Assembly (NCBI GenBank): GCA_036850595.1
Contig: CM072170.1
Location: 11,004,303-11,068,302 of the forward strand
Direction of reading: 5' to 3'
DNA: 64,000 bases
DNA from: Rhyacichthys aspro
Lineage: Eukaryota; Chordata; Actinopteri; Gobiiformes; Rhyacichthyidae
This document shows, one piece after another, positions 25,601 to 37,970 of the stretch. The number at the start of each line of letters is the position of its first letter. The stretch's first letter is position 1. The notes beneath the pieces are model-generated. The model searched no databases. It was not told the DNA's origin and saw only the letters and a program-made list of their open reading frames with translations. The position numbers were made by a program, and so were the translations under genes.

Positions 25601-28600
25601 GGGACGTCCCTGTTCAAGTGACAATTACTCAGACAGCAGACGATACGCCCGGTGAGTTTTGTGTGCCACTCCACTGCCAACAAACCTACTTTCATGAACA
25701 AAAAGGCAAAAGCCATATCCTCACTCTGCTGCATTGTTATTGCAGTATTCATCATCACATTTCAGCAGTGATTGTGACATTCATCTTATAATTATGGCAA
25801 ACATGGCAGCTGTCAGAATGATGAATTGTTTCTATTATGCCACACTTCCTGTTAGCAAAGCAGAGCTAAAAACAGGCAAAGCTCCACAGAATCCAGTGGG
25901 AGGAGCCATTAGTTTTCAACACTTCCTGTTCCTGTGGACAAACAGAGCACTGCTAGAGAAGAAGCACATTCAGGTCTCTTTTTGAGCACACATTTATGTG
26001 AAGGTTTAGAGCATTTATGACATTTATTTTCTTTCATTTGTTAAGTAAAATGTGGATTTGTTCATGATTTTGTTCATCTACCATACCATGCCATGCTCTA
26101 AAAAAGAGTAGAAGAGTAATGGAATTAAATCAGATACATTTGTTTAATTAGAAGCTATAACAAAAGTTCCATGGATTCTTTTTATTTCAAAAGATGCAGT
26201 AAAAGGCTGAACTTTTTTTTTTTAGTAAAAGTAATCCCATTTACTCTAAGCATGACTTGACTGATGATTTCATTTTCACATGAAACCCGTCTCATTGAAG
26301 TGCAACACTTACTACACAACATGACCCTCACCATAAACCTTCTTTTAGCATCAATGGAAAATCAATAGCTTCTAGTAAATGATTTTTTTCCCCCTTGTGC
26401 CATTTCCAGATCGATCCATGTTGGAGGCTTTAGGAGGCCCCGGTGAGCGATCTATACTGTCCCAGAAGAAGAGCATGGGAAGTGAGGAAGGAACGGAAGA
26501 AGGGTCACAGGAGGCTGAGGATAAAGAGATCCATGAGAAAGAGGAAGATCCAGAGGAGGAGGAGGAGAGGAGCCTCATGTCTGAATCTGTGGAGGACTGG
26601 AGTGAGACTGAAAAAAGACACCAAGAAGAAAAGAAGAACGAGAAGCGTGAACACAAGGACAAGAAAGGCAAGTCACTGTTTAGAGCTCGTTTTTAGATTT
26701 ATAAAGATTGAGCTATGTGCTTTTTGTTGTGAGGGATAGGCCTGGGGTCACTAACTTATGATTTTACCATTAGTCTGCAGCCAAGTCCCTCTACCATCTG
26801 ACTAGTCAACAATATAAATAATACAATACAATTTAAAAAAAAAGATATTAGAGGATATAAAATATATCATAAATGAACTGGGAGTAGTTTTCATAACCTT
26901 CCTACTGCGAATCAACTAATTTAGCCACAAAAGACATCAATTTTAGCAAACACTGCTAAATTATTATCTAACTTAATACACACATTTCAAATATTTATGT
27001 AAAATGAAAAGGCTTATTAAAGTAAAAATGGCTTTACATCAAGATTGTCAGTGCAGTTTTTAAACATCCATTGTGTATTTATTAAAGCTATTGCGCCCTC
27101 TCAGCTCTAATTTATTTCTCCCTCGTAATAAAAGACATCAGAGCAAATTATAATATACGTCGAAGCTGACCAAAGGCAGACTTAAGGCGTGTACGTTGAA
27201 TAGAAGCTGTGGATGAAATGAGCCTCCATCAGAGGGACTGAGTGATTGATGGGAGTGCTCCATCTCCATGATGAAATGGGACCTCCCCATTGGGACTTGG
27301 GGCCAACATGGCTGGCATAGTGACAGCACACTTAGAAAAATGATTAAAGCTCTCTGTGTCCTAGAATTCAAATGAGCTGTGTTGCATACTTACAGCAGGA
27401 ATCCTTCACTAGCTAACTCTAAACCCATGCATAAATCAGGAAGGCTGACAGAAATTAGCTTTAGTGCTCCCAAGATGCTACCACAGATTTCCATAGAAAC
27501 AGGGAAAAGCAAAAATGAGAACAAAATAGGTTGCGTTTTCCGCAAAAGGAAACCATTGCCAACTTAGATGACTGCTGCAACCTTGCTGTTACGTCCCATA
27601 GTGCAGCTAACTGTAATGTAGGCAGGGCTGCCAGCTGGCACAAAACATTTCATTATGAGGAGTGGTACACTGCTAATGGTAGGGAGTGTTTTGCTGGAGT
27701 CTTAGTGCTTCAGTAAGACAACACCCTCTCCCCTTATTCACCATATTATGATTTTATATTCCCCAGGTTCTGGACAAAATGAAAAAAGAGATTCATCCAG
27801 AAACAAGTCGAAAGCAGAAGAGGAGGAAGAGGAGAAGGATAAAAGGTCTAGTCTTCATCCGCGTAAACAAGAGGATCATGAAGGAGAGGTGAAGAGAAAC
27901 AGCCTGAAACTATGGAGCAAGAGAGCTCAGGGTTTACAGATGAAGAAGAAAGCAACGCAGCAGGAGGAAGTGCCACATCATTCGAAGGAAATTACGAACG
28001 GAAACGAGGAGGCCGAGAAGAGAAGTGACCCGCTGAGGAGTCCGGAGGAGAAAGAGCTGCAGATGATCGCCAGGAGGACGTCGGAGGAGAGGAAGGGCTC
28101 GGACGAGGAGGGCAGTGGCAGTCGGAAGGTAACAGTAACTTTGGTCATTTATGTTTTTTATACTGTATTGGCCTTGGTATTTTGAAATTGCGGCTTGGCA
28201 AAAGTTGAAGTTCTGACATTAAAGCATAAAAATTGTATTGTATTGTGTCCAAAAGGATTGAGGATATTTTTTAGAGCTTTTCTGCATATTTGTGTTTGCC
28301 TGATGTAGGTTGAATATTAAATCATGGGTAACAAGAGAAGTGAGTATTGAGAGGTATTGTTTTGAAATAGATAAATCCAAAAGTGAAACACCTACAGTTA
28401 AATTGATTCAATACACCTACATCTTCAGAGACTGCACGTTTTTCGATTTCTGCTTCAATCAAACTAACCCTCGAAGTTGTTTTCTTAACATAATGTACCA
28501 AACCTTGAGCGAGCGTACACAGAGACACAAACTGGTCCAGGGTATTTTTAGAGCTTTTGTAAGAACCATTTGCAGATACTGCCTGTGTGCTTGTTTGCTC

Positions 28601-28758
28601 TCTCCTCATTTATCCTCCTCTCTCTGCTCGCTGTCCCCTCATTATACCCACAGGAGCCAGAGATCGAAAGTCTGGCAACCATCGAGTCGGAGCTGGAAAG
28701 CGTCGCCCAGAAACTCCACAAGCTCAGCGAGGCCGATAGGAGACAGAAACGAGGGTGA
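22689..28758 (+). CDS. chga: Chromogranin A (8 exons)
   Basis: Acidic soluble protein of dense-core secretory granules, a prohormone in neuroendocrine cells. Exons: 22689-22731, 22993-23042, 24551-24644, 25424-25492, 25580-25651, 26410-26667, 27767-28128, 28654-28758; total 350 aa (human 457 including signal). Seen: signal peptide at about residues 1-20; a disulphide loop from Cys35 to Cys56 (CIVEALADVLSRPHP...QDC) typical of CgA/CgB; conserved ILRHHNFLKELQELAVQG; a very acidic Glu/Lys-rich middle with several dibasic cleavage sites; and C-terminal ESLATIESELESVAQKL, matching the human end. The variable centre is shorter than in mammals, as usual in fish. Exon 6 ends at a GC donor (26668) and joins 27767 in frame. 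Confidence 0.95.
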
Positions 28759-30384
28759 CAGCGCTTCCTCCTCTTCATCTTCCTCCCGCTTTCCCAGCTG
28801 CCTGGTCTGACCAGATCCGGCCTGTGAATAAGTGACAAGGTCCTTTGTCTTTGGCTGTTATCTCGAGGATGCACCGATGCTCCACTCTGCTGCAGCCTCC
28901 CTGTGACACGTAGATTAGCATAAAACAGATGCCAGCCTTTACAGTAAACCATCATAGAGACAGGCTGCAAGGTTCTTAACGTGACGTCTCTGTTAGTGAA
29001 GGATAACAAATACGTTTTAATTTTCAGACTAATCATTTTGTTCTGCTTTTAACACTGCTAATTAACTCATGTCAGGGGTTGAGGCAAAGCTGTCAAGGTG
29101 AGGTCACGCACAATAACAGCATGTAAACATGTAAAAAACTCGATTCTTTAATGGGAGATTACATAGATGCTTAATTGTTGTAGATACAGTTGACTCATCA
29201 GGCCAAGGCAATAAGTAATCATTTGAGAACATGTGTGGCAAAACTGTACTGACTTTAATTACAAAAATAAATTTAGTAATGTGTCTGGGAATGTGTGTGA
29301 GTTATTTTAAAAACGTCCAAGAAAAGTACATTAGACTGTGAGCCACTTTTCAAGTTGTGTGACTCAGCGCAGAGAGACAGTCAGTGATTGTTTCTGGGAC
29401 TGTGAATCATCGCTGACACATTCTATTGAATATTTTCAGCTACTACTGTATGTTGTTTTTTTTACTAAATAACTAGTGCAGAAATATTTTTATCTGATAT
29501 TTTCAGTCTGCTTGTTCTTCTTGGGTAAGCTGGGACCAACACATAACTGAAACACTGTCTTTGTACATAGTATCATCTGACAGATACAGAGAGTCTTAGA
29601 GAACAAGCACATGAAGACAACAGACCAGACTATTTCAGCACAAGGAGCTGTTGGTAACTGGAAGACGTTATCAAATATTCATAAAGGGCACCAGATGGCG
29701 TCATTTGACTGCTTCGGCCCCTCTTTGAAAAGGTGAGCCAGGAAGTCAGAGTGAGAGGATTTCTATTTTAGTCTCTTTATGAAGAGTCTGGAACATTTTG
29801 TTATTTCAATGAAAAACAGCTAACGAAGAAATAGAGGTCACGTGTGTTATTAGATTTGTCTTAATAAGTTTTGGCATAATATTAGCATAGATAACCCTGG
29901 TTTAACCTATAAACAAATTAACAAACAGACTAATGCTGACTTGACAGCCTTCCATAATTTCAGATAAAGTACTTTCTTTCTTGAGCAACACCATGTGGTG
30001 CACCACTTAAAATCGTGAATGTGTTTTTGTTAAATGTAAGACAGATTCAGTATACATCAGTTTGCTTTACTCCTATAAAAACCTGTTACATAAAATCTGC
30101 ATGGGATACTCTATGTTACCTTCTCAGGTGTCAGTGTGTGTGTTTGTGTGTGTTTTTTGTTTTATTTTAATGTGGAAAAACTAAAAGTTTTAATTATGTA
30201 GATACAGTGATGAGATATGTCTATGTATGAAGTATTTGTTCTTAACTATATTTTATAATCTCAATTCACTCTCAGAAAATCTAACATGGACATAAACATA
30301 TTAAATGAACTTTAAATTAAAGTTTAAATGATGTGATATAAAAATAACAAGAGAGGATATGTGTTTGTATAAAAAATATAACAT
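28759..30384. other. chga 3' UTR and spacer to the convergent ccn2 gene
   Basis: AATAAA at 29266-29271 is the likely chga polyA signal. The rest is AT-rich without coding exons. The chga and ccn2 genes converge here, so the spacer should contain both transcript ends. Confidence 0.5.
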
Positions 30385-31326
30385 TTTATTTCCAGCTACA
30401 AAGTCAAACATGTAACATTCTTGTCACATTTCTCAATAAAATAGTACAAAATACTGATGACAAAAATACACTATTGATACATTTTAAAGCACAGGACGAA
30501 TTCTGCTTTTAAATTAACTTAAACTGTACAAATATTTACATCATTTACACATCAACAATACAAAGGAATGAAATTACAATTCTTCCAGTCTTTTTTCTAA
30601 TTTTGTACAAAATAGACACTTTGTTCCTTTAGGTTTCTTCCTTCTGACCTGAATCAGTAATAGTCAACATGTTCTTTTTCTCAGTGCCGTGGCAAAGCCC
30701 ACTGTGTTCAACATCTAACCCCAGAAACTGAGCATGCTGCCTTCTTTCTCATCCACATGCTGCATGGGCGGAAACTCTGACCTTTCCTCCACTGTGAGCA
30801 TAGTGAACAGCTCAGACGCACAGACAAGGCTAACATTCAAATGTACACATGCACACACACAAGGACACATTCAGACCTGTTTGGACAAGGGGGGCTCTGG
30901 CCCGCTGTGGTCTGCCTGCTCCCTATACAGCTGCTTCGAGTTTACAGGTCTGGTCTGGAATTGGAGGGTGGGGGAGTTATTAGACACCTCATTTAAAGAG
31001 GGTCATAGTTTAGATAAGGTTTCAAAAGGCATACAGTAACATGGACGGGTTTGTAAAAGGAGGGATTCAAGGGAATGGAGGAAAACCTGGCAGTAGGTTT
31101 GTCAAAAGTAGAAGTTATAGTGCAGGAGTCTCATGGAGCTGCTATGCAACCCTCTGTCTGAGTTCTATTTGGCTGGAAAAACTCCAGCTGTACAAGACGT
31201 ACAGACACTAAAATAGTGTCTGGGCTACTTTTACAATGAGAAAATGTCAATGTAACACTTATATACTGAGCTGCAAAAATGAGATGTTTGGTTTCAAGTC
31301 ATAAGCTGCCATTGTCCCTCATAGGC
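30385..31326 (-). other. ccn2: ccn2 3' untranslated region
   Basis: On the minus strand about 940 bases lie between the stop codon and an AATAAA (plus-strand TTTATT at 30385-30390). The length is like that of the mammalian CCN2 3' UTR. It is AT-rich at its distal end. Confidence 0.6.
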
Positions 31327-32763
31327 TCACGCCATGTCTCCGATCATCTTCTTGTAATACATGGACTCGAAGATGTCATTCTCTCCGGGGCAGTTGTGGT
31401 GGCAGGCGCAGGACTTGATAAACATCATGTGCTTCTTCATGACCTGTCCGTCGGGGCATTTGAACTCCATGGGCAGGGTGGTGGTCCTGTGTGGGGTGCA
31501 GCAGCGACCATCGAGGCACACGCCACAGAACTTGGGCCTGTAGGACTTGGTGGTGGTGCAACCGGAAATCTCAAACTTCATAGGCTTGGAGACTCTTGGG
31601 GTACGGATGCACTTTTTCCCTTTCTGTAAAAGAGCAAGAGGGAATGTCAGTAGGCATTCTCAAGTAATTCAGGTGCTTCATGTTGCTTTAAAAGGTGTTG
31701 CATAAGTACTCACCCTGATGCTCTGCTCCATCTGCCATTCACAAGGCCGCACCATGCACAGTCTGGTCTGTTTCTCCAAGCGGCAGTCCCTGTTGTCATT
31801 GGTGACTCTTGTGGAGATCCCCAGGCCACATGTCTTTGAGCATGCACTCCATTCAGTAGTCTGGACCAGGCAGTTCTCCCTCATCAGTGAGAAATCTGGG
31901 CCATAAGTCTCCTCCTCTCTGTAAGCTGCAAACACAGAGGAAAACACCTAATTAGGAAACCTATTCGGATTAGGGCTAATTCCTGCAAATCGGTACATAA
32001 GACAGGATTTGAAATGAACTCACCAGGCAAAACAGATCCCATGAAGGTTTCCTGGTAAGGTGAGTCGCACACCCATTCTTCGCAGCACTTTCCTGGCACT
32101 TTGACTCGTCTTGGCATGGGGCAGTCGGGACTCGGAAGTCGCACGTCCATGGAGCAAAGAGGAACGCAACCGACAGCGCCGTCCAGACAGGTACACTGGT
32201 ACTTGCAGCTGCTCTGGAAGGTCTCCCCACTCTTGTAGACCATTCCTCCGAACACACAAGTGGCCCCTTCTCTAGCTGTTAAAGGTGAACAGTATGGGTC
32301 AGTCATTTGTGTTCTCTACGAAAAGGTACGATTGTTTTTTGTTTTGTTTTTTTATCTTAAAGGCTTACCTGTGCAAACTCCGATTCGTCTATTGATGGGA
32401 GCTCCGAAATCACAGTAGAGGCCTTTGTGGGGATCGCAAACGTCCTTCTCGGTGCAAAGTTCGCCCATTTGTTTGGCGCACACCCGACAGCACCCGCAAC
32501 CATCCAAAACAAGGCTGACACCAGGGAGACACTGAGGAGGCGTGGAGGGGCACGAGCACTGGCCGCTGCACTCCTGACCAGCAGCCTGAACATGGGAAAC
32601 ACACATGCTCAGTTTCATTGAAGTTAACATGAAAACAGGATAAAAATCTCCTCTGTAAGTTTCAGTATCTCATCATAAACCAACAAGTGTTCTGGCTTAC
32701 CATGTATGAGAGCATGATGCACAGGAAAGGCACCAAAATCATTTTCCTCATTCCAGCGATCAT
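31327..32763 (-). CDS. ccn2: CCN2 / connective tissue growth factor (5 exons)
   Basis: Secreted matricellular protein acting downstream of TGF-beta and YAP/TEAD signalling in skeleton, vessels and repair. Minus-strand exons in coding order: 32763-32701, 32585-32369, 32275-32024, 31925-31714, 31623-31327; total 346 aa (human 349). Each exon is one module: signal peptide (residues 1-21), IGFBP-like (CGCCRVCAKQMGELC), von Willebrand C (SSCKYQCTCLDGAVGC), thrombospondin type 1 (TEWSACSKTCGLGISTRV), and C-terminal cystine knot ending in KKMIGDMA. The ending DIFESMYYKKMIGDMA separates CCN2 from CCN1 and CCN3. The start is fixed by a good signal peptide and by TATA about 230 bp upstream. Teleosts often have two copies (ccn2a/ccn2b); which one this is was not settled, though the neighbours suggest the a copy. 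Confidence 0.97.
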
Positions 32764-32992
32764 CTTGTCTTCTCGATTCAAATCTTTCTTAAAGTTTGTG
32801 GAGAAAGTCTTCCAATAATCTCTTAGTTTGAGCTTGAGAAACCTCTTCTGATCAAGTCGATCTCTTGTCTCGTGTAGTCGTGTAGCGTTTCTCCGCTGCT
32901 CCTGTCACAATCTTTCTCTCAGTCTTGGTGAAAGCTAGAGTTTAGCTTCAGTAGAGGAGTTGTTCTGAGTTGTGAGTGGAGAGCAGCGCTGC

Positions 32993-33119
32993 CTTTATAC
33001 CCGCTGGCCTCCGTGGCACGTCACTGGGGGCTGAATGGAGAGCCAGCCCTGGACAAACATGGACATACTTGGCATTCTTTCCTCGCTTCCTGACCCCCAC
33101 TCCAGACATCCCACATTCC
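32993..33119 (-). promoter_or_regulatory. ccn2: ccn2 core promoter: TATA box and TEAD site
   Basis: On the minus strand TATAAAG lies at 32999-32993, predicting a start near 32968 and a 5' UTR of about 205 bases. A TEAD site, GGAATGT on the minus strand, is at 33113-33119, about 145 bp upstream of the start; a weaker relative, AGAATGCC, is near 33071-33078. TEAD sites close to the start are the known YAP-responsive elements of CCN2 in mammals. Confidence 0.7.
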
Positions 33120-35125
33120 AGCTGTCTGAAGGCAAGGCTCGGCCGCTCTGCCAAACAACACCGTCTCTCTCCCGTTGCAGCTTTCATCTGCAATGGAAGG
33201 TTAAGTCTGGTTAGAGGCTTGGGACCCCACACTGGGAATTCCTGAAGACTGACTTCACATACAGACAGCCGGTACCTATAAATAATAATTTTTAAAAAAG
33301 AGGAAAGGGAGCAAGTGGCACCGTTCAAAGGGAAAGCGGCAAAAGGCTGTACTATAAAGAAAGACAGTTAAAACAATGGGTAGATTGTCATAAAATGGAA
33401 AAACATGCCTTCATCAAATAAGCTGGGGATGTGTAATAATATGTGGTTAAGACTTTCGACCCACAACAGCATTCCTCAGCTTTAGCTTCAAAGGCGCACA
33501 CAGAGCCTTTAAGTAAATAAACAGCGAGTGGAAATTCATTAACTTTAGCTGGTTATCTATCAAGGTGCACACTCCACAGACTTGGCAGCCGCTGCTGTGT
33601 TGTAACTGTGTCTACTGTATTTGTGTGGTAATGTCTGGGACATGTACTGGCATTTTTGGACACTGACATCAGCTGGTTACAGTAGCAGTAGTGAGAAGAG
33701 CAGATACAGAGAGAAGGCAATAAAACCACAAACATCGGAAAGTAGTGTGTGGATCTTGAGTAACCATGCTTTGTATTTGTTTTGGAAAAGTCAGTGCACT
33801 GACTCATTGCTTCTCTAATGCGTAACAAAATTATGCTTCTATCATCAGATCATCACCCCTCACATGTCTCCTGTTCAATTCTCTGGGAATTAGCTAAAAG
33901 TAATTAACTAATTAAATGGTAAGTACAACATAACAATTACATTTCACTCAAATGTGGTTGAAGCTGTAAAAATAGTGACTAATTACACTGGATAAGAAGG
34001 GGCGTTAAATTTTGTAGTATAACCAGACCTGCCACTTGCAAAATGAAATAGGTCTGCAATCCCTTTCCTTCACAGCCATTTCACTCTGGTTAACTTGACC
34101 AACAACAACTTTAAAGTGGGACAGGGTTTATGCAATGCATGGTTTCTCTGATTGGTTGTTTGTCTATCCAGTATGGCAAGAGACCGTTTATTATGTGTCT
34201 GTTTGTATTGCTCCCTGGAAATCTAATAATCCAAGAATTAGGATGGCCGGTCAGGATACTATCAGTGGAAATATATAAATTCCATTAAAAAAAACTTCAC
34301 TGTCAGTAATTCTTACCTAATTTAAAATGATGTCACAGATTCTTATGCCATTCATTTGTTCCGATCCACCTAACTATCTCTGATGACTGACCAGATCCCA
34401 TTGATCTTTGCAATTAAATCCATTTATGATTGCATGGGGCTTGTTTCAGCATCTAATAATCCCCTATTATGCTTTTTTCTGCAATGGAATGGAAATAATG
34501 TGTGCAATGTAATTTATCACTGCTGTCAGATGCATGATGGTCCTGATGGTCAGTTTGCTGAGTAACCTGACCTCAGTGGTATGTGCGCAGGTATTAAAGG
34601 AACAAAGACTAAACAGTCTCATTCAGCTGCATTTCCCGAAATGGATGTTTGCTGATTGGAGTATTAGTCAGCTTTATTACTTCCTGAAAACATTTTTCAG
34701 AGGATTCCACTAATAGCCACCACTTTTATGGAATTTGGGATTTAGTTTTACACTTGAAGACATTTTGACTCACACAAACAAACCTTGATTAGAATCTTTG
34801 GTACAAGGGCGACGAGGCTCGTGAAGGCATGCTGGGAAGATGTTATTTGAACAAAAACGGCATGTTCTCTGGCTTCTCACCTGCTTAATGAGGTTTAGTC
34901 TATGACAAACTTGAAAAGGCCAGGTGTGCCGTCTCCCTGGCCAGGCTTATTTTACTACATCAAACCCAAGAGTGGTGGATTGCAGGAAAAAGGCGAGACG
35001 GAGGTTTGTGTATTTTTTTGAAAGAAGGATCACACACCAGGCCAGACTCTTATGAAAGACGGCCCTGCTCCTTCTCCAGCCAGTGAATCGGAAATGAAAA
35101 ACTCCCAGAGAAACCTGCAGATGAA

Positions 35126-35210
35126 GGAATGTGAGCGAGAAGCCAGCAGACTGGGCTGTTACTACAGGAAGTCTCCCCATATAAGGCTGTCTGCTCTTTC
35201 CCTAATATGG
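35126..35210. promoter_or_regulatory. Candidate ccn2 enhancer: TEAD site plus two perfect CArG boxes
   Basis: GGAATGTG (TEAD) at 35126-35133, then CCATATAAGG at 35177-35186 and CCTAATATGG at 35201-35210. Both 10-mers fit the SRF consensus CC(A/T)6GG exactly. The cluster is 2.2 kb upstream of the predicted ccn2 start. CCN2 is a known SRF/MRTF and YAP/TEAD target; function here is inferred. Confidence 0.5.
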
Positions 35211-37080
35211 ATATGTTCTCTCGATGCTGGCTCAGTACAGTAGGCTCTACTATTAGACAATCTGAAAAAAAGCAGACAGCAGTGAAAGTCCTGTCAGTCA
35301 TTACAGCCTCGGGACACAAACAGGAGCTCAGTGATATCTGAAGGAAACAGCCTGATAAAGGAACGTGCTGCAAAACACACTGATGTTTTTATTGGACACG
35401 CACCATTTGTTTTTGGGTCCACTGATGTTGTCAAATATGTTTCAAGGAATGTCCTTGCAGATAATCTAAAGGCTTGTTGAGGGCTACTTTTAAGTAAGTT
35501 ATACATATACAGCATTTATAGGACACATGTAAACAAAGTCACTCTGATTGTGAGATGGAGGAATCTAGAAAGACCGTCAAACTTCTAAATAATGCAAATT
35601 AGAGCTATATTAGGAAAATCTAATTAACAAATATGTACAAAGGCTAACACTCCAATCTTTACCATTTCTGATTCTCTACCAAACTACAAAATGATTCAAA
35701 GATGATAAAAAAGAAGGGTTAAAATAATGATATGAATGTGCAATTATATGTGTGTTTAGTCTGCTGTCCGACTTAAGAGGCTGTCAGTCATAGAGTTTCC
35801 TGTTCTGAATATCAGCAATTATACAGACAGACTCACTGGATGTGTGAATAGACTTACTGTGCACGCCAAAGGAAACATAACTCAGGCTGCGGCGGGCCTT
35901 AGATAGTGTAAGTCAAGGCTGTGAAACATGGTGTTTATCTAGAAGAGAAGCAGTGGGTGAAAATCATGCGATACAGTGTCAACATTTCAGCTCTGCACTT
36001 ATATCAGTTTGTTCCATAACACTTTCACACTTAATAGGATTACGTTTTTACAGAAAATACAATACGGAACTTCTCGTGTTCCTCGCCTCAAAAATTCACA
36101 GATCCATTCAGTCATGGTTCATTGCAAAGGCTTATTGTAAATTCAGCCATGCTGGTTTAACGTTTATGTATTTAACAAGGGTTCCTATTGTAAAGCCAGG
36201 AAACACTGATGTAAATAGTAGCCTATCAAACTGTTGCGGTGATAATCTGTCTGGCAGCCCATTCGGAAACATAGCAACAGTATCAGTATAAGCCATCAAC
36301 TGTATAGGCCACAGTAACAGAGAGCAGTAGGATCAGTCTCAGTAACAGACTGACATCACTGCTGCTGCTGGTCTATTGTTTCCACATTGTTCTGCTCAAT
36401 TTAAACTAACCACTAACACCTTTCAGCTTTAACAATGGAATAAACTAATAAGCACTGCTCCTTATTTAACCCTTTGACATTTAAGGCAGTGTTATTCCAG
36501 GTCAAAATTTATGCAGTAGCAGTTTTCTAGTTTTAGCGTCATTACCTCAGTGCCTTGTCAGCTGGTAAGTTTCCATCTTTAGAGCGAGTGGAGATGACAA
36601 GGTTAGCTCCAGTGTGGGACAAGGCCAGTTTTTTTCCTGTTCAAGAGCTGGTGACAACACTGTCCCAATTTAAACCCTCCTCAGTAAAGTAAATGACCTC
36701 AGACACGTTTCATCACAGCATGTGGAGTCAGGCCTGATGATGTCACATCTAGATGCAGTCACACTTCAATCCTGAATGGTCTGGTACATCTTCAGCTTTT
36801 TCCAAATGCTCCCAAACAGACAATGTCCACATTTAGTAGCGCTGCAGTCACATTCACACACATTTCCAGTTTCCTGAAAATTAAACAGAAAGTTCAACAT
36901 CACTAGTTATATATAAAAAAGGATGGTCAGTGAGCCGAACGGTACGTCCTGAGGTTGAATTTTTGTTCCACACTAGAGAGCCAGATATAGACTTTCATTT
37001 CAGTGTGGACATTTTTAACACATAGTGGTTCTAAAATTATCTGTCTTATTTGCTTTTCTGTTCTTTTCATTTTGCCAGTC

Positions 37081-37970
37081 ATTCACTCAGCTGGTAGCAG
37101 GGTGTTAGCAAAGCACAACTTGCTAAAATAGTTTATGGTTAGCTTCAGTCCACTTTTATTCTGAGCCAATACCTTTAATAGATGTAAATATAGTTCAGAA
37201 ATGCGTAATATGTTTAAAAATATTAGTCTTCCTGAACCAATGCCACATTTTAGAAGATAGTATGCCAACCTCTGTTTGCTAGAATCGTTTGGTTAGCCTT
37301 AGTTAAACTCTTTGATTCTGCTCTAAAACTTGCTGTAAATGTAATTCAGGGAGCCTATGTACGACATACATACAAACATAAGTCTTTCCAATCTGGAGGC
37401 ACAATAAAAACAATCTGGTTATTAGCCTATCTTCACTCAGTTTGTTAGCTAAGGTGCTACTTGGTAACAGTAAATGGTTAGCTTTGGTTGAACTCCTTTT
37501 TGATTCTGCCCCAATATCTTTAAAAGATGTAAATATAATTCAGGTATGTATAGTATGTATAAAAAAACATTTAAAAAAGAAAAAAAAACCCTCTACCTTC
37601 ACTCAGTTTGTTAGCCAATGTGCCACTTGCTAAAATAGTAAATGGTTAGCTTTACTTAGGCCTAAACTTCTTTTTGATTCCGTCTTAAAACAGTTCTTAA
37701 ATGTCATTGAAATACAATTCAGGTATATATAACGCTTTAAAACATTACATAAAAAGTCTGGTTGTTGGCCAACCTTCAGTCATCTTTTTAGCTAATGTGC
37801 TACTGGCTAAATGGTTAGCTTTGGTGAAACTCCTCTTTGATTCTGCCCCAAAATCTTTACTAGATGTAAATATAATTCAGGTATGAATAATATGTGTAAA
37901 AAAAACCTAAGTCTTCCCAAACTGGGCCCACATTAAAAAACAGTCTGGTTGCTAGCCTCCCTTCACTCAG
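37081..37970. repeat. Diverged tandem repeat, period about 175 bp, five copies
   Basis: Unit landmarks CTTCACTCAG, TTAGCTAA.GTGCTAC, ATGGTTAGCTTTGGTTGAAC, TTTGATTCTGCCCCAA and GATGTAAATATAATTCAGG recur in the same order. Copies begin near 37081, 37255, 37431, 37597 and 37773, and a further partial start is at 37961. Copies 3 and 5 are the most alike; copy 2 is the most decayed. Confidence 0.85.

Noticed and set aside
28310..28810. Plus-strand open frame of 166 codons near the end of chga
   Set aside because: It crosses an intron and reads the last chga exon in the wrong frame; the correct frame ends in the conserved chromogranin C-terminus.
31279..31629. Plus-strand open frame of 116 codons
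   Set aside because: It is the antisense of ccn2 exon 5, whose cystine-knot domain is certain.
34232..34259. Similarity to 59594-59624 (shared AGAATTAGGATGGC) as a dispersed repeat
   Set aside because: Fourteen-base matches are expected by chance several times in 64 kb and the flanks do not extend it.
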